17,515 bases of DNA from RGIG8775 sp045537235 (GCA_045537235.1 JAZSPB010000154.1:1-17515), one strand, 5' to 3'; positions 6,958 to 15,065 are shown, counted from the first letter of the stretch. Made by a program: numbers and translations. Notes: generated from the sequence alone by a model not told the origin.

Positions 6958-7572
6958 ATGCATTTCGGAATTTTATGGTTTTTACATTTGTATTACGTCA
7001 TTTTTCTCTCACGCGTTTCCATTATTCCTTTGATCATCATCGGGTTCTATGCACCGATTCACAGCTTTATCTTTCCTCTCGCTTGGGTTTTATGCGCGTT
7101 AGCACTTGTCATCACCATTCTCACATTTCCGATCAACATCCCATCCACCGAAAAAATGAAGAAATTTATTGAAAATCAAGAAACCGACTTTGTTCATCGG
7201 ATAGAGGAAAAATACGGCAAAAAAAGAAATTTCAAGATGCAGCTTTTAAAAGGCTATACCTTCGGAAAGCTCAAACTTAAAAACAAAATTGATAACAGAC
7301 CGATATACCCCTATTTCGTTATAATCGCATTGGTACATACTTCGGACGAAATCCGGTTGATCGCCCAAAAGAAATCTCTACTGACTCGAAAGCCGCACGA
7401 TCAGACCTGCCTCAAAATCGACACTCCCGAAACCATAACAATAGCCGAATCCGTTTATGACAGCACCGCCTCCATCAAAAGAGTGATCATCCGCTATGAA
7501 GGCAACCAGACGGAAATCTACACCAAAGACGATTATCACTACAACGATTTTATTCATGCGATCGAGAGATAG
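6958..7572 (+). CDS. Two-helix membrane protein of unknown function
   Basis: A 204-residue protein that I do not recognise. It starts at ATG 6958 after AAAGGAG (6944-6950). Two hydrophobic segments (about 5-30 and 36-58) form a membrane hairpin; the rest (60-204) is basic, soluble and probably cytoplasmic, with a strand-rich C-terminal half (KRVIIRYEGNQTEIYTKDDYHYNDFIHAI) that could be a PH-like or similar small beta domain, though this is a guess. It is the last gene of the MerR operon, 13 bases after the metalloprotease. Its last three codons, GAG AGA TAG, lie in the large palindrome and are mirrored by the last codons of atpC on the other strand. Confidence 0.8.
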   Translation: MHFGILWFLHLYYVIFLSRVSIIPLIIIGFYAPIHSFIFPLAWVLCALALVITILTFPINIPSTEKMKKFIENQETDFVHRIEEKYGKKRNFKMQLLKGYTFGKLKLKNKIDNRPIYPYFVIIALVHTSDEIRLIAQKKSLLTRKPHDQTCLKIDTPETITIAESVYDSTASIKRVIIRYEGNQTEIYTKDDYHYNDFIHAIER

Positions 7573-7638
7573 CGCCTGCGGGCGCGGGGAGGTCGCTTTT
7601 TTGAAAAAAAGCTTCGCAAAAAACTTTTGATCCGCGCC
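7572..7638 (+). repeat. Dispersed 67-base repeat, copy A
   Basis: Starts with the small hairpin GCGCCTGCGGGCGC, then GGGGAGGTCGC, then the T6-G-A7 self-complementary run, and ends with TTTTGATCCGCGCC. It matches copy C (13417-13483) at 65 of 67 positions without gaps, so this is a REP-like or MITE-like family in this genome. Confidence 0.9.
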
Positions 7639-7707
7639 CTTGCTGAAGTGAGAGCGAACATATCACACTAAATTTAGTGCCGCCATGTTCGCACAAACTA
7701 CAAAAAG

Positions 7708-7771
7708 GGCGCGGATCAAAAGTTTTTGCGGAGCTTTTTTCAAAAAGCGACCTCCCCGCGCCCGCAGGCGC
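7708..7771 (-). repeat. Dispersed repeat, copy B (inverted)
   Basis: A 64-base inverted copy of copy A that lacks three bases in its A and T runs. With copy A it forms the arms of the large palindrome, as in paired REP elements. Its outer edge reaches the last base before the atpC stop codon. Confidence 0.9.
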
Positions 7772-8181
7772 TATCTCTCGACCGCTTTGACTTTCGTCTC
7801 GGCACGCGCAAGCGCAGTTTTAAGATATTCGGCTTTTTCGGGCTGTTTCTTGGCATCACAAGCCGCAAATTCAGCCGCGATAGCATCGCGCTCGGCTTTG
7901 ACGCTCTCGGCAGAAAGTGCGTCCGAAAAGGCAAATTCGTCTACGACAAGGGATGCCTCGCCCTTGACGACGCTGAGAAAGCCTCCGCCGCAAAAGGCGA
8001 TGAGGGTGTGTCCCTCCGCGTCGGTCAGCTTGGTCACGCAAGGCTCAACTCCTGCGAGATAATCGGTGTGATTGGCCATGATCCCCACCTCGCCCGAAGT
8101 CGTCCGCAGGAAAAGCTCCTGCACGCGCCCCGAAAAGCCTTCGCCCGTGGGGGTCAGGATCCCCAGCGCAAAGTCTCTCAT
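7771..8181 (-). CDS. atpC: F-ATP synthase epsilon subunit
   Basis: A 136-residue central-stalk subunit that couples and inhibits F1. The N-terminal beta barrel (1-85) has LGILTPTGEGFSGRVQELFLRTTSGEVGIMANHTDYLAGVEP, in the family pattern with GEVGIMANH in place of the usual GEIGVLPNH. The C-terminal helical hairpin (86-136) is Ala/Glu/Lys-rich. It starts at ATG 8181 and overlaps the atpD stop by 4 bases (ATGA). Its last codons, VER-stop, lie in the outer arm of the large palindrome. Confidence 0.95.
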   Translation of the reverse strand: MRDFALGILTPTGEGFSGRVQELFLRTTSGEVGIMANHTDYLAGVEPCVTKLTDAEGHTLIAFCGGGFLSVVKGEASLVVDEFAFSDALSAESVKAERDAIAAEFAACDAKKQPEKAEYLKTALARAETKVKAVER

Positions 8182-9575
8182 TGGGCACCTCTTGCCTTCT
8201 CGATGGCCTCGTCAATGGTACCGACGAACAGGAAGGCAGACTCAGGCAGGTCATCATGCTTACCCTCGATGATCTCGCGGAAGCCGCGCACCGTCTCACT
8301 GATCGGTACATACTTACCCTGCATACCCGTGAACTGCTCGGCCACGGTGAAGGGCTGGGACAGGAAATTCTGAATCTTTCTCGCACGGGCAACCGTCAGC
8401 TTATCCTCCTCGGACAGCTCATCCATACCCATGATGGCGATGATGTCCTGCAATTCGCGGTAACGCTGAAGAATTCTCTGCGTCTCACGCGCCACCTCAT
8501 AATGCTCTAATCCCACAATATCGGGGGTTAGAATACGGGAGGTGGAATCCAACGGGTCAACGGCGGGATAGATGCCCAGCGACGCGATGGAACGGGAAAG
8601 AACGGTCGTCGCATCCAAATGCGCGAAGGTTGTTGCAGGTGCGGGGTCGGTCAAGTCATCGGCGGGGACGTAAATCGCCTGCACAGAGGTGATCGAGCCC
8701 TTCTTGGTCGAAGTAATACGCTCCTGCAAGGCGCCCATTTCGGTAGCCAGCGTCGGCTGATAGCCCACAGCGGACGGCATTCTTCCCAAAAGTGCCGAAA
8801 CCTCGGAGCCCGCCTGCGTAAAGCGGTAGATATTATCAATGAACAGAAGCACGTCCTGTCCTTCTTTATCACGAAAATACTCGGCCATGGTCAGACCCGA
8901 CAGCGCCACGCGCATTCTTGCTCCGGGCGGCTCATTCATCTGACCGTAGACCAAGGCGGTCTTGTCGATAACGCCGGACTCCTTCATTTCCATGTACAAG
9001 TCGTTCCCCTCACGGGTACGCTCGCCCACGCCGGAAAAGACCGAAATACCGCCGTGTTGCTTGGCGACATTGTTGATCAGCTCCATAATGAGCACTGTCT
9101 TACCAACACCCGCACCGCCGAAAAGACCGATCTTACCGCCCTTGGCATAGGGTGCGATGAGGTCAACGACCTTGATTCCCGTCTCGAGGATCTCGGTAGT
9201 TCCCTGCTGTTCGGTGTAAGGCGGCGGATCTCTGTGGATACAGTGCCGCTCGGCTGTTACGGGCTGCTCTTTATTGTCGATGGCCTCACCGAGGAGGTTG
9301 AACACACGCCCCAAGGTCTCCGGACCCACGGGAACCGTAATTCCCTCCCCCGTATCTACGGCTTTTGCGCCGCGAACCATACCGTCGGTAGAACTCATGG
9401 CGATACATCTGACAGTATCGTCACCAAGCTGCTGTGCCACCTCGCACACCACCGTCTCGCCATCATTGTCCACATGAATGGCGTTGAGAAGTGCGGGAAG
9501 TCGGCCGTTATCAAATCGGATATCAAGGACAGGCCCGACCACCTGCACGACCTTGCCGATATTTTGCTCTGCCAT
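8178..9575 (-). CDS. atpD: F-ATP synthase beta subunit (catalytic)
   Basis: A 465-residue catalytic subunit. Walker A is GGAGVGKT (153-160), with the catalytic Glu in GERTREGND (E185) and Walker B in VLLFIDN (about 242-248). The stretch ALLGRMPSAVGYQPTLATEMG is invariant in the family, and the region before it reads IYRFTQAGSEV where IFRF is usual. Length is normal. It starts at ATG 9575 after GGAAGGAAG and is 24 bases from atpG. Confidence 0.99.
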   Translation of the reverse strand: MAEQNIGKVVQVVGPVLDIRFDNGRLPALLNAIHVDNDGETVVCEVAQQLGDDTVRCIAMSSTDGMVRGAKAVDTGEGITVPVGPETLGRVFNLLGEAIDNKEQPVTAERHCIHRDPPPYTEQQGTTEILETGIKVVDLIAPYAKGGKIGLFGGAGVGKTVLIMELINNVAKQHGGISVFSGVGERTREGNDLYMEMKESGVIDKTALVYGQMNEPPGARMRVALSGLTMAEYFRDKEGQDVLLFIDNIYRFTQAGSEVSALLGRMPSAVGYQPTLATEMGALQERITSTKKGSITSVQAIYVPADDLTDPAPATTFAHLDATTVLSRSIASLGIYPAVDPLDSTSRILTPDIVGLEHYEVARETQRILQRYRELQDIIAIMGMDELSEEDKLTVARARKIQNFLSQPFTVAEQFTGMQGKYVPISETVRGFREIIEGKHDDLPESAFLFVGTIDEAIEKARGAQ

Positions 9576-9599
9576 AGGTTTCTTCCTTCCAAAAATTAC

Positions 9600-10442
9600 T
9601 TAAAGCGCATCCGCGCCCGAAACGATCTCGGTGATCTCCTGCGTAATGGCCGCCTGACGGGCTCGGTTGAATCGAAGCTGAAGACTGTCGATTAGCTCAC
9701 CCGCGTTCTTGCTGGCCGAGCTCATGGCATTTCGCCGTGCACCGTGCTCCGATGCCACCGCCTCCGAAGCGGCCGCAAAGAGAAGCCCCGACACACAGAA
9801 GGGCACCAGCGCGTCAATCAGTGCCACGGGCTCCTCGTCGATGAGGAACTCACGTCCCGTCGCCTCCTGCTCGCCACCGACAATGGGGAGAATCTGCTCC
9901 TCCGCTGCCTCCTGCGAAAGCATGGAAACAAACTTGGTATACACCACAACTACGCGGTCGATATGCCCTGCCCGGTATTCGCGGCACAGAAGCGAGGCGA
10001 TGTTACTGCAAACGCCCACATCCACGGCCGCCAAAGAGGCACAGCCCACATCCAAACACTCCGCATTCCGTCTCTTGAAATGCTCCACCGCCTTTTTACC
10101 GACGGGAAGCACGCAATAGCTGCTGTCTCCCGCCAAGGCGCGAACATATCGGAACAAATTGCTGTTATAAGCCCCCGCAAGCCCTCTGTCGCCCGCCATG
10201 ACCACATAGCAGGTCTTCTTCACCTCGCGCTCGCACAAAAACACGCTATCGCCGTCACAAGCACCGCCCGCCGCCGTCAGATCGGCAATGGCACGGGTAA
10301 GTGCCGCATGAAAGGGACGGGAGCCCTCCGCCTTTTCCTTGGCACGACGAAGCTTGGAGGATGACACCAGCTCCATGGCGCGCGTGATCTGGCGAGTTCC
10401 GGCCACACTGCGCATACGGGACTTGATACTGTTAATAGACAT
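9600..10442 (-). CDS. atpG: F-ATP synthase gamma subunit
   Basis: A 280-residue rotor shaft. The N-terminal helix has INSIKSRMRSVAGTRQITRAMELVSSSKLRRAK and the C-terminus has NAGELIDSLQLRFNRARQAAITQEITEIVSGADAL, the two coiled-coil strands that enter the alpha-beta hexamer. The middle Rossmann-like part contains MAGDRGLAGAYNSN. The start is ATG 10442; a TTG three codons upstream is also open. No strong ribosome site is visible at normal distance, the best being AAAGAG about 11 bases upstream. Gap to atpA is 34 bases. Confidence 0.97.
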   Translation of the reverse strand: MSINSIKSRMRSVAGTRQITRAMELVSSSKLRRAKEKAEGSRPFHAALTRAIADLTAAGGACDGDSVFLCEREVKKTCYVVMAGDRGLAGAYNSNLFRYVRALAGDSSYCVLPVGKKAVEHFKRRNAECLDVGCASLAAVDVGVCSNIASLLCREYRAGHIDRVVVVYTKFVSMLSQEAAEEQILPIVGGEQEATGREFLIDEEPVALIDALVPFCVSGLLFAAASEAVASEHGARRNAMSSASKNAGELIDSLQLRFNRARQAAITQEITEIVSGADAL

Positions 10443-10476
10443 TCCTGCCAAAACTCTTTACCGCCTCTCCGAAAGA

Positions 10477-11997
10477 TTACGCCTCGGGTGTTCCGACAAA
10501 GCGGGCGAGGGCGGTCTTAATGGCATCCGAAAGTGCCTGCTCGGTCTCCGCGGAAAGGACTCCCGTCTCGCGGATCGCGGTCAGCACATCGGCATGATGA
10601 TTTCCAAGATATTCATAGAGGAACTGCTCAAACTCGCTCACCCTCGCAACGGGAAGGCTTGCCAAAAGATCCTTGGTCACCGCATAGATAATGGCCACCT
10701 GCAACTCTACCGCTACCGGAGAGTTACGATCCTGCTTGAGCACCTCCACAATGCGTTCACCCTGCTCCAAACGGCGCTTGGTATCGGCATCCAGATCCGA
10801 GCCGAACTGGGAGAAAGCCTGAAGCTCGCGATACTGGGAATACAGCAGCTTAAGGGTTCCCGCCACCTTTTTCATGGCTTTGATCTGTGCGTTACCGCCC
10901 ACACGAGACACCGAGATGCCGGGGTTGACCGCGGGACGCACACCGGCGTGGAACAGCTCGGTCTCAAGGAAGATCTGTCCGTCGGTGATGGAAATGACAT
11001 TGGTGGGAATGTATGTTGAAATGTTATTCGCCTGCGTCTCGATAATGGGCAATGCCGTCAGCGAACCGCCGCCGTACTCGGGAGCCATTCTTGCCGCACG
11101 CTCCAAAAGTCTTGAATGGAGATAGAACACATCGCCGGGGTATGCCTCACGTCCCGGAGGACGGCGAATGAGCAATGACAGTGCGCGGTAAGCCACTGCG
11201 TGCTTGGAAAGATCATCGTAAATGATCAAAACGTCCTTACCCTGATCCATAAAATACTCACCCATGGTACAGCCCGAATAGGGGGCAATATACTGCAAAG
11301 GTGCGGGATCGGATGCCGACGCGCTGACCACGACGGTATAATCCATAGCGCCGCTCTTGGACAAGGTGTCCACGATGGAAGCCACTGTAGACTGCTTCTG
11401 TCCGATGGCCACATAGACGCAGATCACATCCTTGCCGCGCTGATTGATAATGGTATCGGTGGCAATGACCGTCTTACCTGTCTGGCGGTCTCCGATGATC
11501 AGCTCACGCTGACCGCGACCGATGGGGATCATAGAGTCGATCGCCTTGATGCCCGTCTGCAAGGGCACCGAAACCGACTTGCGCTCGATAATACCGGGCG
11601 CCTTGTGCTCAATGGGGCGGATCTCGGTACATCCCACAGGACCGCGACCGTCGATGGGCTGACCCAATGCGTCCACCACACGTCCGATCATGGCATCCCC
11701 GACAGGAACCGAAACCACATTACCCGTACGTTCCACCACACTGCCCTCAAAAATACCCACATCGGAGCCGAGGAGTACGGCGGAAACATAATTTTCTTCC
11801 AAATTGAGCGCCATGCCGTACGAGCCGTTGCAGAACTTCAAAAGCTCGTTGGAGCGGCAACGATCAAGCCCCCAGACCTTGGCGATACCGTCACCCACTT
11901 GAATGACGTTACCCGTCTCGTCCCGAACCGTTTTGTCGGAATAGTGCTTGATCTGCTCTTTTATTACTTTGCTTATTTCATCAATTTTAAGCTGCAT
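10477..11997 (-). CDS. atpA: F-ATP synthase alpha subunit
   Basis: A 506-residue non-catalytic nucleotide-binding subunit of F1. Walker A is GDRQTGKT at 169-176, exactly where it lies in other alpha subunits. The arginine finger is in the ISVSRVGGNAQ region, and VGDGIAKVWGL (34-44) fits the N-terminal barrel. The start is ATG 11997 after AAGGAA; upstream open codons run back into atpH and lack family similarity. It is 16 bases after atpH. Confidence 0.99.
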   Translation of the reverse strand: MQLKIDEISKVIKEQIKHYSDKTVRDETGNVIQVGDGIAKVWGLDRCRSNELLKFCNGSYGMALNLEENYVSAVLLGSDVGIFEGSVVERTGNVVSVPVGDAMIGRVVDALGQPIDGRGPVGCTEIRPIEHKAPGIIERKSVSVPLQTGIKAIDSMIPIGRGQRELIIGDRQTGKTVIATDTIINQRGKDVICVYVAIGQKQSTVASIVDTLSKSGAMDYTVVVSASASDPAPLQYIAPYSGCTMGEYFMDQGKDVLIIYDDLSKHAVAYRALSLLIRRPPGREAYPGDVFYLHSRLLERAARMAPEYGGGSLTALPIIETQANNISTYIPTNVISITDGQIFLETELFHAGVRPAVNPGISVSRVGGNAQIKAMKKVAGTLKLLYSQYRELQAFSQFGSDLDADTKRRLEQGERIVEVLKQDRNSPVAVELQVAIIYAVTKDLLASLPVARVSEFEQFLYEYLGNHHADVLTAIRETGVLSAETEQALSDAIKTALARFVGTPEA

Positions 11998-12013
11998 ATC
12001 AAAAAATTCCTTA

Positions 12014-12547
12014 TCAAATAGTTGCCTCGGAAAGTCTTGTCCGAAGCTCTTCCAAGCGTGCGCGGATACTGCCGTCAAAGCGCGAGCCGTCGCACAAAAG
12101 TGTCACGCCTCCGATGACCGTGGGATCGCACTCGTTGGTCAAAACCGCCTTTTTCCCCGTCATGGTCGACAGCTTTGCCGAAAGTCGTTCGATCTGCTTC
12201 TCGGTCATGGGGACTGCGGTCTTGGCCACCGCGCGAAGAATGCCGCGGCTGTCGTCAAGACACTCGCCAAACACACGCACGCAAGCAGACAACTGCCCGA
12301 TGGCGCGCTTGGCACTCAAAATTTTGACAAAATCCCTCACATAAACATGGCAAGACGCAAAAGCGCGATCCACCAGTGCCGGCTTTTCGCCCGTAGGGAT
12401 GGCGGGGGTGTCCAAAAGCGTAACGTAGTCGGGGTTCTCACAAAGAATGTCCGCCACAGCCATAAGCTCGGCATGGATATCCTCGGCGGCTCCCTGCTCC
12501 TCCGCAAGCTCAAACAACGCCCGTCCGTATTCGTGTACGTTGATCAT
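12014..12547 (-). CDS. atpH: F-ATP synthase delta subunit (OSCP)
   Basis: A 177-residue peripheral-stalk subunit that ties subunit b to the alpha-beta hexamer. The N-terminal helical domain starts YGRALFELAEEQG, a typical family start, and the C-terminal part has the hallmark DPTVIGGVTLLCDGSRFDGSIRARLEELR (conserved as D-x-x-IIGG...D-x-S-x-x-x-L). It overlaps the atpF stop by 4 bases (ATGA). Confidence 0.95.
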   Translation of the reverse strand: MINVHEYGRALFELAEEQGAAEDIHAELMAVADILCENPDYVTLLDTPAIPTGEKPALVDRAFASCHVYVRDFVKILSAKRAIGQLSACVRVFGECLDDSRGILRAVAKTAVPMTEKQIERLSAKLSTMTGKKAVLTNECDPTVIGGVTLLCDGSRFDGSIRARLEELRTRLSEATI

Positions 12548-13116
12548 TCTTCTTCACCCAAGCGGTCGATAAACGAATCGATCAATTCGGAGTGTTCTTC
12601 GGGCTTGATATCCCGTCCGAGCACCGCACCGGCAATGTCCACTGCCATGTCCGAAACGTCATTTTTGATGTCGTTTACCGCCTGACGCCTTTCCATCTCG
12701 ATCTGCTCGTCAGCGCGCTTGAGGATGCCCGACGCTTCTTCTCTGGCCTCGCGGATGATAGCCTCCTCGCGAAGACGGGCATTTCTCACCGTCTCGCGCA
12801 TAATGGCTTCGCTCTCCTCTTTGGCCTCTGCCAGTTTTTCCTCGTACTCCGCTTTGAATCGGTTGCCGTCCTCGCGCGATTTCTCTGCGTCCTCATAAAG
12901 ATCGTCGATCTCGCGCTGTCGGCTGTCGATCATTTTTTTGACCGGTCCCAGCAAAAACTTTTTCGCAAAGAAAAAGACGATCAGAAGGTTGCAGAAGGTG
13001 AAGATCATCGTCCAGACGTTGATGCCGATCAGCCCTTCATACTGTGTCTCTGCGGCGGAAGCGGAATCAAACAAGGGCATCGCGCCCGCCGCACGACAAA
13101 CATCAAGCAATGTCAT
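12544..13116 (-). CDS. atpF: F-ATP synthase subunit b
   Basis: A 190-residue peripheral-stalk subunit. A short N-terminal stretch precedes one membrane helix (about 34-54, WTMIFTFCNLLIVFFFAKKF). Then follow FLLGPVKKMIDSRQREIDDLYEDAEKSR and a long charged coiled coil to the end, the normal layout. The N-terminus (about 30 residues before the helix) is a little longer than in many b subunits and weakly resembles a signal; the start at ATG 13116 has GAGGTC about 9 bases upstream. Confidence 0.95.
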   Translation of the reverse strand: MTLLDVCRAAGAMPLFDSASAAETQYEGLIGINVWTMIFTFCNLLIVFFFAKKFLLGPVKKMIDSRQREIDDLYEDAEKSREDGNRFKAEYEEKLAEAKEESEAIMRETVRNARLREEAIIREAREEASGILKRADEQIEMERRQAVNDIKNDVSDMAVDIAGAVLGRDIKPEEHSELIDSFIDRLGEEE

Positions 13117-13131
13117 AGAAAATGACCTCGC

Positions 13132-13368
13132 TTACAGCAGGAACAGGATCAGAAGGGAGATGACCAGCGAGTAGATACCCGTGGACTCGGTGATCGCACA
13201 TCCGAGGATCATATTGGTACGAAGGGTAGAGGCTGCCTCGGGCTGTCTTGCCATACCTTCAAGAGCGTGTCCGACCGCGTTACCCTCTCCGATGCCGGGA
13301 CCGATAGCGCCCAGACCCATGCAAAGACCTGCACCGATTGCTTTTGCTGCATCAACAATAAAATCCAT
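13132..13368 (-). CDS. atpE: F-ATP synthase subunit c, two-carboxylate Na+-type
   Basis: A 78-residue two-helix proteolipid that forms the rotor ring. Helix 1 has GLGAIGPGIGEG and helix 2 AITESTGIYSLVISLL. The ion-binding carboxylate is E61, followed by S62 and Y66 as in Na+ rotors. E28 stands where the classic Na+ rotor has Gln (GPGxGQG), giving the two-carboxylate site described for the Fusobacterium nucleatum c ring. Na+ coupling is thus inferred, not shown. The ATG at 13368 follows GGAGGAAAACAAA, the strongest ribosome site of the operon, as suits a subunit needed in about ten copies. The 177 bases upstream hold repeat copy C. Confidence 0.97.
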   Translation of the reverse strand: MDFIVDAAKAIGAGLCMGLGAIGPGIGEGNAVGHALEGMARQPEAASTLRTNMILGCAITESTGIYSLVISLLILFLL

Positions 13369-13416
13369 TTTGTTTTCCTCCAAAATATATAAAAATTTTT
13401 TAAACGGGTTTAATGT

Positions 13417-13483
13417 GCGCCTGCGGGCGCGGGGTGGTCGCTTTTTTGAAAAAAAGCTCCGCAAAAAACTTTTGATCCGCGCC
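13417..13483 (+). repeat. Dispersed 67-base repeat, copy C, inside the ATP synthase operon
   Basis: A single copy that differs from copy A at 2 of 67 positions. It occupies most of the 177-base gap between atpB and atpE, opposite in orientation to transcription. In the mRNA its GC hairpin and A/T self-complementary run would form a stable structure ahead of the c subunit. Confidence 0.9.
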
Positions 13484-13545
13484 TTCCAAGGAGTTTTGCG
13501 GCAAGGCAAAGCTCGGTTAGGGGATGCGGCATATTGGGAACGGTT

Positions 13546-14316
13546 TTACGCTTTGGAATCCTCGTTCTTCTCGGGAGGGGGAGGATTGGCAGCTCCGATG
13601 TATACCATGGAAAGCATACAGAAGACCAATGCCTGAATGGCACCCGAGAAAAAGTCGAAATAGAGTGAAAGAACCGCGGGAATACCCACCTGGAAGAGGG
13701 GAATGCTTGCGAAAAATTGATTGGGGATCCATCCGAGGACAAAGGAGCTGGCCACTGCCAACGCGTAATAGATCAGCGTCGTCAGCACCGAGCCACCCAC
13801 CACGTTACCGAAGTGACGGAAAGCCATAGACACAGGGCTTGCGATCTCACTGATCAAATTCATGGGGGTCATGACCGCCACCGGCTCGGTAAAGCCTTTG
13901 AGCCAGCCAAGGAAGCCGTTTTCGCGGATATTACTGCCCCAGACGATAAAGGTCGTCATGAGTGCCCAGGTTGCCGTGGTACTCAAATCAGCCGTAGACG
14001 AACGGAATACGCCCGTAGTGCTGATCAGCGATCCAAAGATGGAGGAGGCAAACAGAGCACCGATATAGGGGGCGAATTTCAAGTTGTGCTTACCCATGGT
14101 CTCCTCGACCATATTGTAAAGCATCGTGACTACTTTTTCAACCAGTACCTGTCTCTTGCCGGGGCGCTTGGTCAACTTGCGACCGAGAAGTACACAGGCA
14201 GTGCACAAAAGCACCATAACCACAAAGGACGAAACCGCCGTATCGGTGATGGGGATACGAAGGCTGCCGATGGGGATCTCAAACCATATCCGAGGACCAT
14301 TGATCTCAAGCTCCAT
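13546..14316 (-). CDS. atpB: F-ATP synthase subunit a
   Basis: A 256-residue membrane subunit that forms the ion half-channels against the c ring. The essential arginine is R167 in SMAFRHFGN, and the next conserved block VGIPAVLSLYFDFFSGAIQALVF (about 210-232) carries the Gln of the last helix. Five or six membrane helices are visible. The start is ATG 14316, 7 bases after GGAGGGAG; the codon overlaps the end of atpI by 11 bases. The C-terminal tail is short and charged (NPPPPEKNEDSKA). Confidence 0.97.
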   Translation of the reverse strand: MELEINGPRIWFEIPIGSLRIPITDTAVSSFVVMVLLCTACVLLGRKLTKRPGKRQVLVEKVVTMLYNMVEETMGKHNLKFAPYIGALFASSIFGSLISTTGVFRSSTADLSTTATWALMTTFIVWGSNIRENGFLGWLKGFTEPVAVMTPMNLISEIASPVSMAFRHFGNVVGGSVLTTLIYYALAVASSFVLGWIPNQFFASIPLFQVGIPAVLSLYFDFFSGAIQALVFCMLSMVYIGAANPPPPEKNEDSKA

Positions 14317-14782
14317 GGTCTTCTCCCTCCTTTTCTTCGGGAATTTCCTCGCAAGACTCTTGCTCTGTCTCGGCATCCGCCTTGACCGGAACATTTGCGG
14401 ACGAGGATCTCAAAATAAACTGCTCCACCATAAGGATGGGGCGAACAAGCAATAGGGGCAAAAGTGTGGCAACTACATCACAGCCACCGAATTTGATTGC
14501 CACAACAGCAATTCCAAAAATAGCCAGTGTGCGGATCAAGTAGCTGCCTTGGGCGCGAATCTTAAAACGGGCATCCGACGCGTCAGCCGCCAAGTTGGAC
14601 AGACCGACGGCCATAAAAAAGAAATTGCCCACCGAAAGAAGTGTTCCCACAATGCCGCCCAACAGAACCGACACCGAAAACCTATGGATCAGCGCATAAA
14701 CACCCAGCATCAATCCGAGACAAATAACCTGTCCCAAAAGGATGCGAAGCGTTTCCACAATAACGGGATTTTTATTTTTCAT
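14306..14782 (-). CDS. atpI: ATP synthase subunit I (AtpI family)
   Basis: A 158-residue small membrane protein with four predicted helices (about 8-28, 36-58, 80-98, 102-120) and a long acidic tail (about 128-158). Position directly before atpB and the layout fit the ATP synthase I family, an assembly factor for the c ring and possibly a Mg2+ channel partner. The start at ATG 14782, 12 bases after AAGGA, leaves a 7-base gap to the previous gene; an earlier ATG at 14824 would overlap that gene by 35 bases and is less likely. Confidence 0.8.
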   Translation of the reverse strand: MKNKNPVIVETLRILLGQVICLGLMLGVYALIHRFSVSVLLGGIVGTLLSVGNFFFMAVGLSNLAADASDARFKIRAQGSYLIRTLAIFGIAVVAIKFGGCDVVATLLPLLLVRPILMVEQFILRSSSANVPVKADAETEQESCEEIPEEKEGEDHGA

Positions 14783-14789
14783 ACGATCA

Positions 14790-15065
14790 TTATTTCCTTG
14801 AATTCCGATTTTTTTGACGGTCATCCTTGTCGCCGCTCATACGTCCCACCACATCTACCATGCGGATAATGTAGCAAAACATACTGTAAACGCCGCAAAG
14901 CACACCAAAAACGATAGCCGTGACCATAACCCATTTTCCAAGGTCAAAGCGCCACCGAAGAAACCACCCAAGCCCCACAATCAACCCTGTGGGGAACACA
15001 AATGACCATGCCGCCTGAGCGATATAGTTCATAGCATAAACAAAACCAAAAAACTTGTTTCTCAC
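14790..15065 (-). CDS. atpZ: AtpZ-like small membrane protein (first gene of the ATP synthase operon)
   Basis: About 91 residues. Two membrane helices (about 11-32 and 41-64) with GLGWFLRWRFDLGKW between them, followed by a basic tail; this is the AtpZ/AtpI-related layout. AtpZ proteins are believed to act with AtpI in rotor assembly or Mg2+/Ca2+ uptake. The GTG at 15065 is preferred because GGAGAGG lies 6 bases before it; an ATG at 15083 has only a weak site. The transcript starts about 45 bases upstream of the GTG. Confidence 0.75.
   Translation of the reverse strand: MRNKFFGFVYAMNYIAQAAWSFVFPTGLIVGLGWFLRWRFDLGKWVMVTAIVFGVLCGVYSMFCYIIRMVDVVGRMSGDKDDRQKNRNSRK

Larger units (their letters stand above)
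7563..7780. repeat. Large imperfect palindrome joining two convergent operons
   Basis: The left arm (7563-7638) and right arm (7708-7780) are near-perfect inverted copies that differ in A/T run lengths and one base. Closer to the centre GCGAACAT (7654-7661) pairs with ATGTTCGC (7685-7692), and the middle is the perfect palindrome CACTAAATTTAGTG (7666-7679). Both arms begin with CGAGAGATAG, which contains the stop codon of the + gene on one side and of atpC on the other. As RNA it would form a very long hairpin in either direction and probably ends both transcripts. Confidence 0.92.

Noticed and set aside
7726..8373. Frames running out of the palindrome over atpC and atpD on the + strand
   Set aside because: Basic low-complexity products antisense to atpC and atpD, starting inside a repeat; no ribosome site.
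8619..9695. 358-codon open frame opposite atpD
   Set aside because: It is antisense to a clear beta subunit gene, has no family similarity and arises from the codon bias of atpD. The same holds for the frame at 11200-12021 opposite atpA.
13410..13742. Frames covering the intergenic repeat copy C
   Set aside because: They read through repeat sequence and into the wrong frame of atpB; no start signal.
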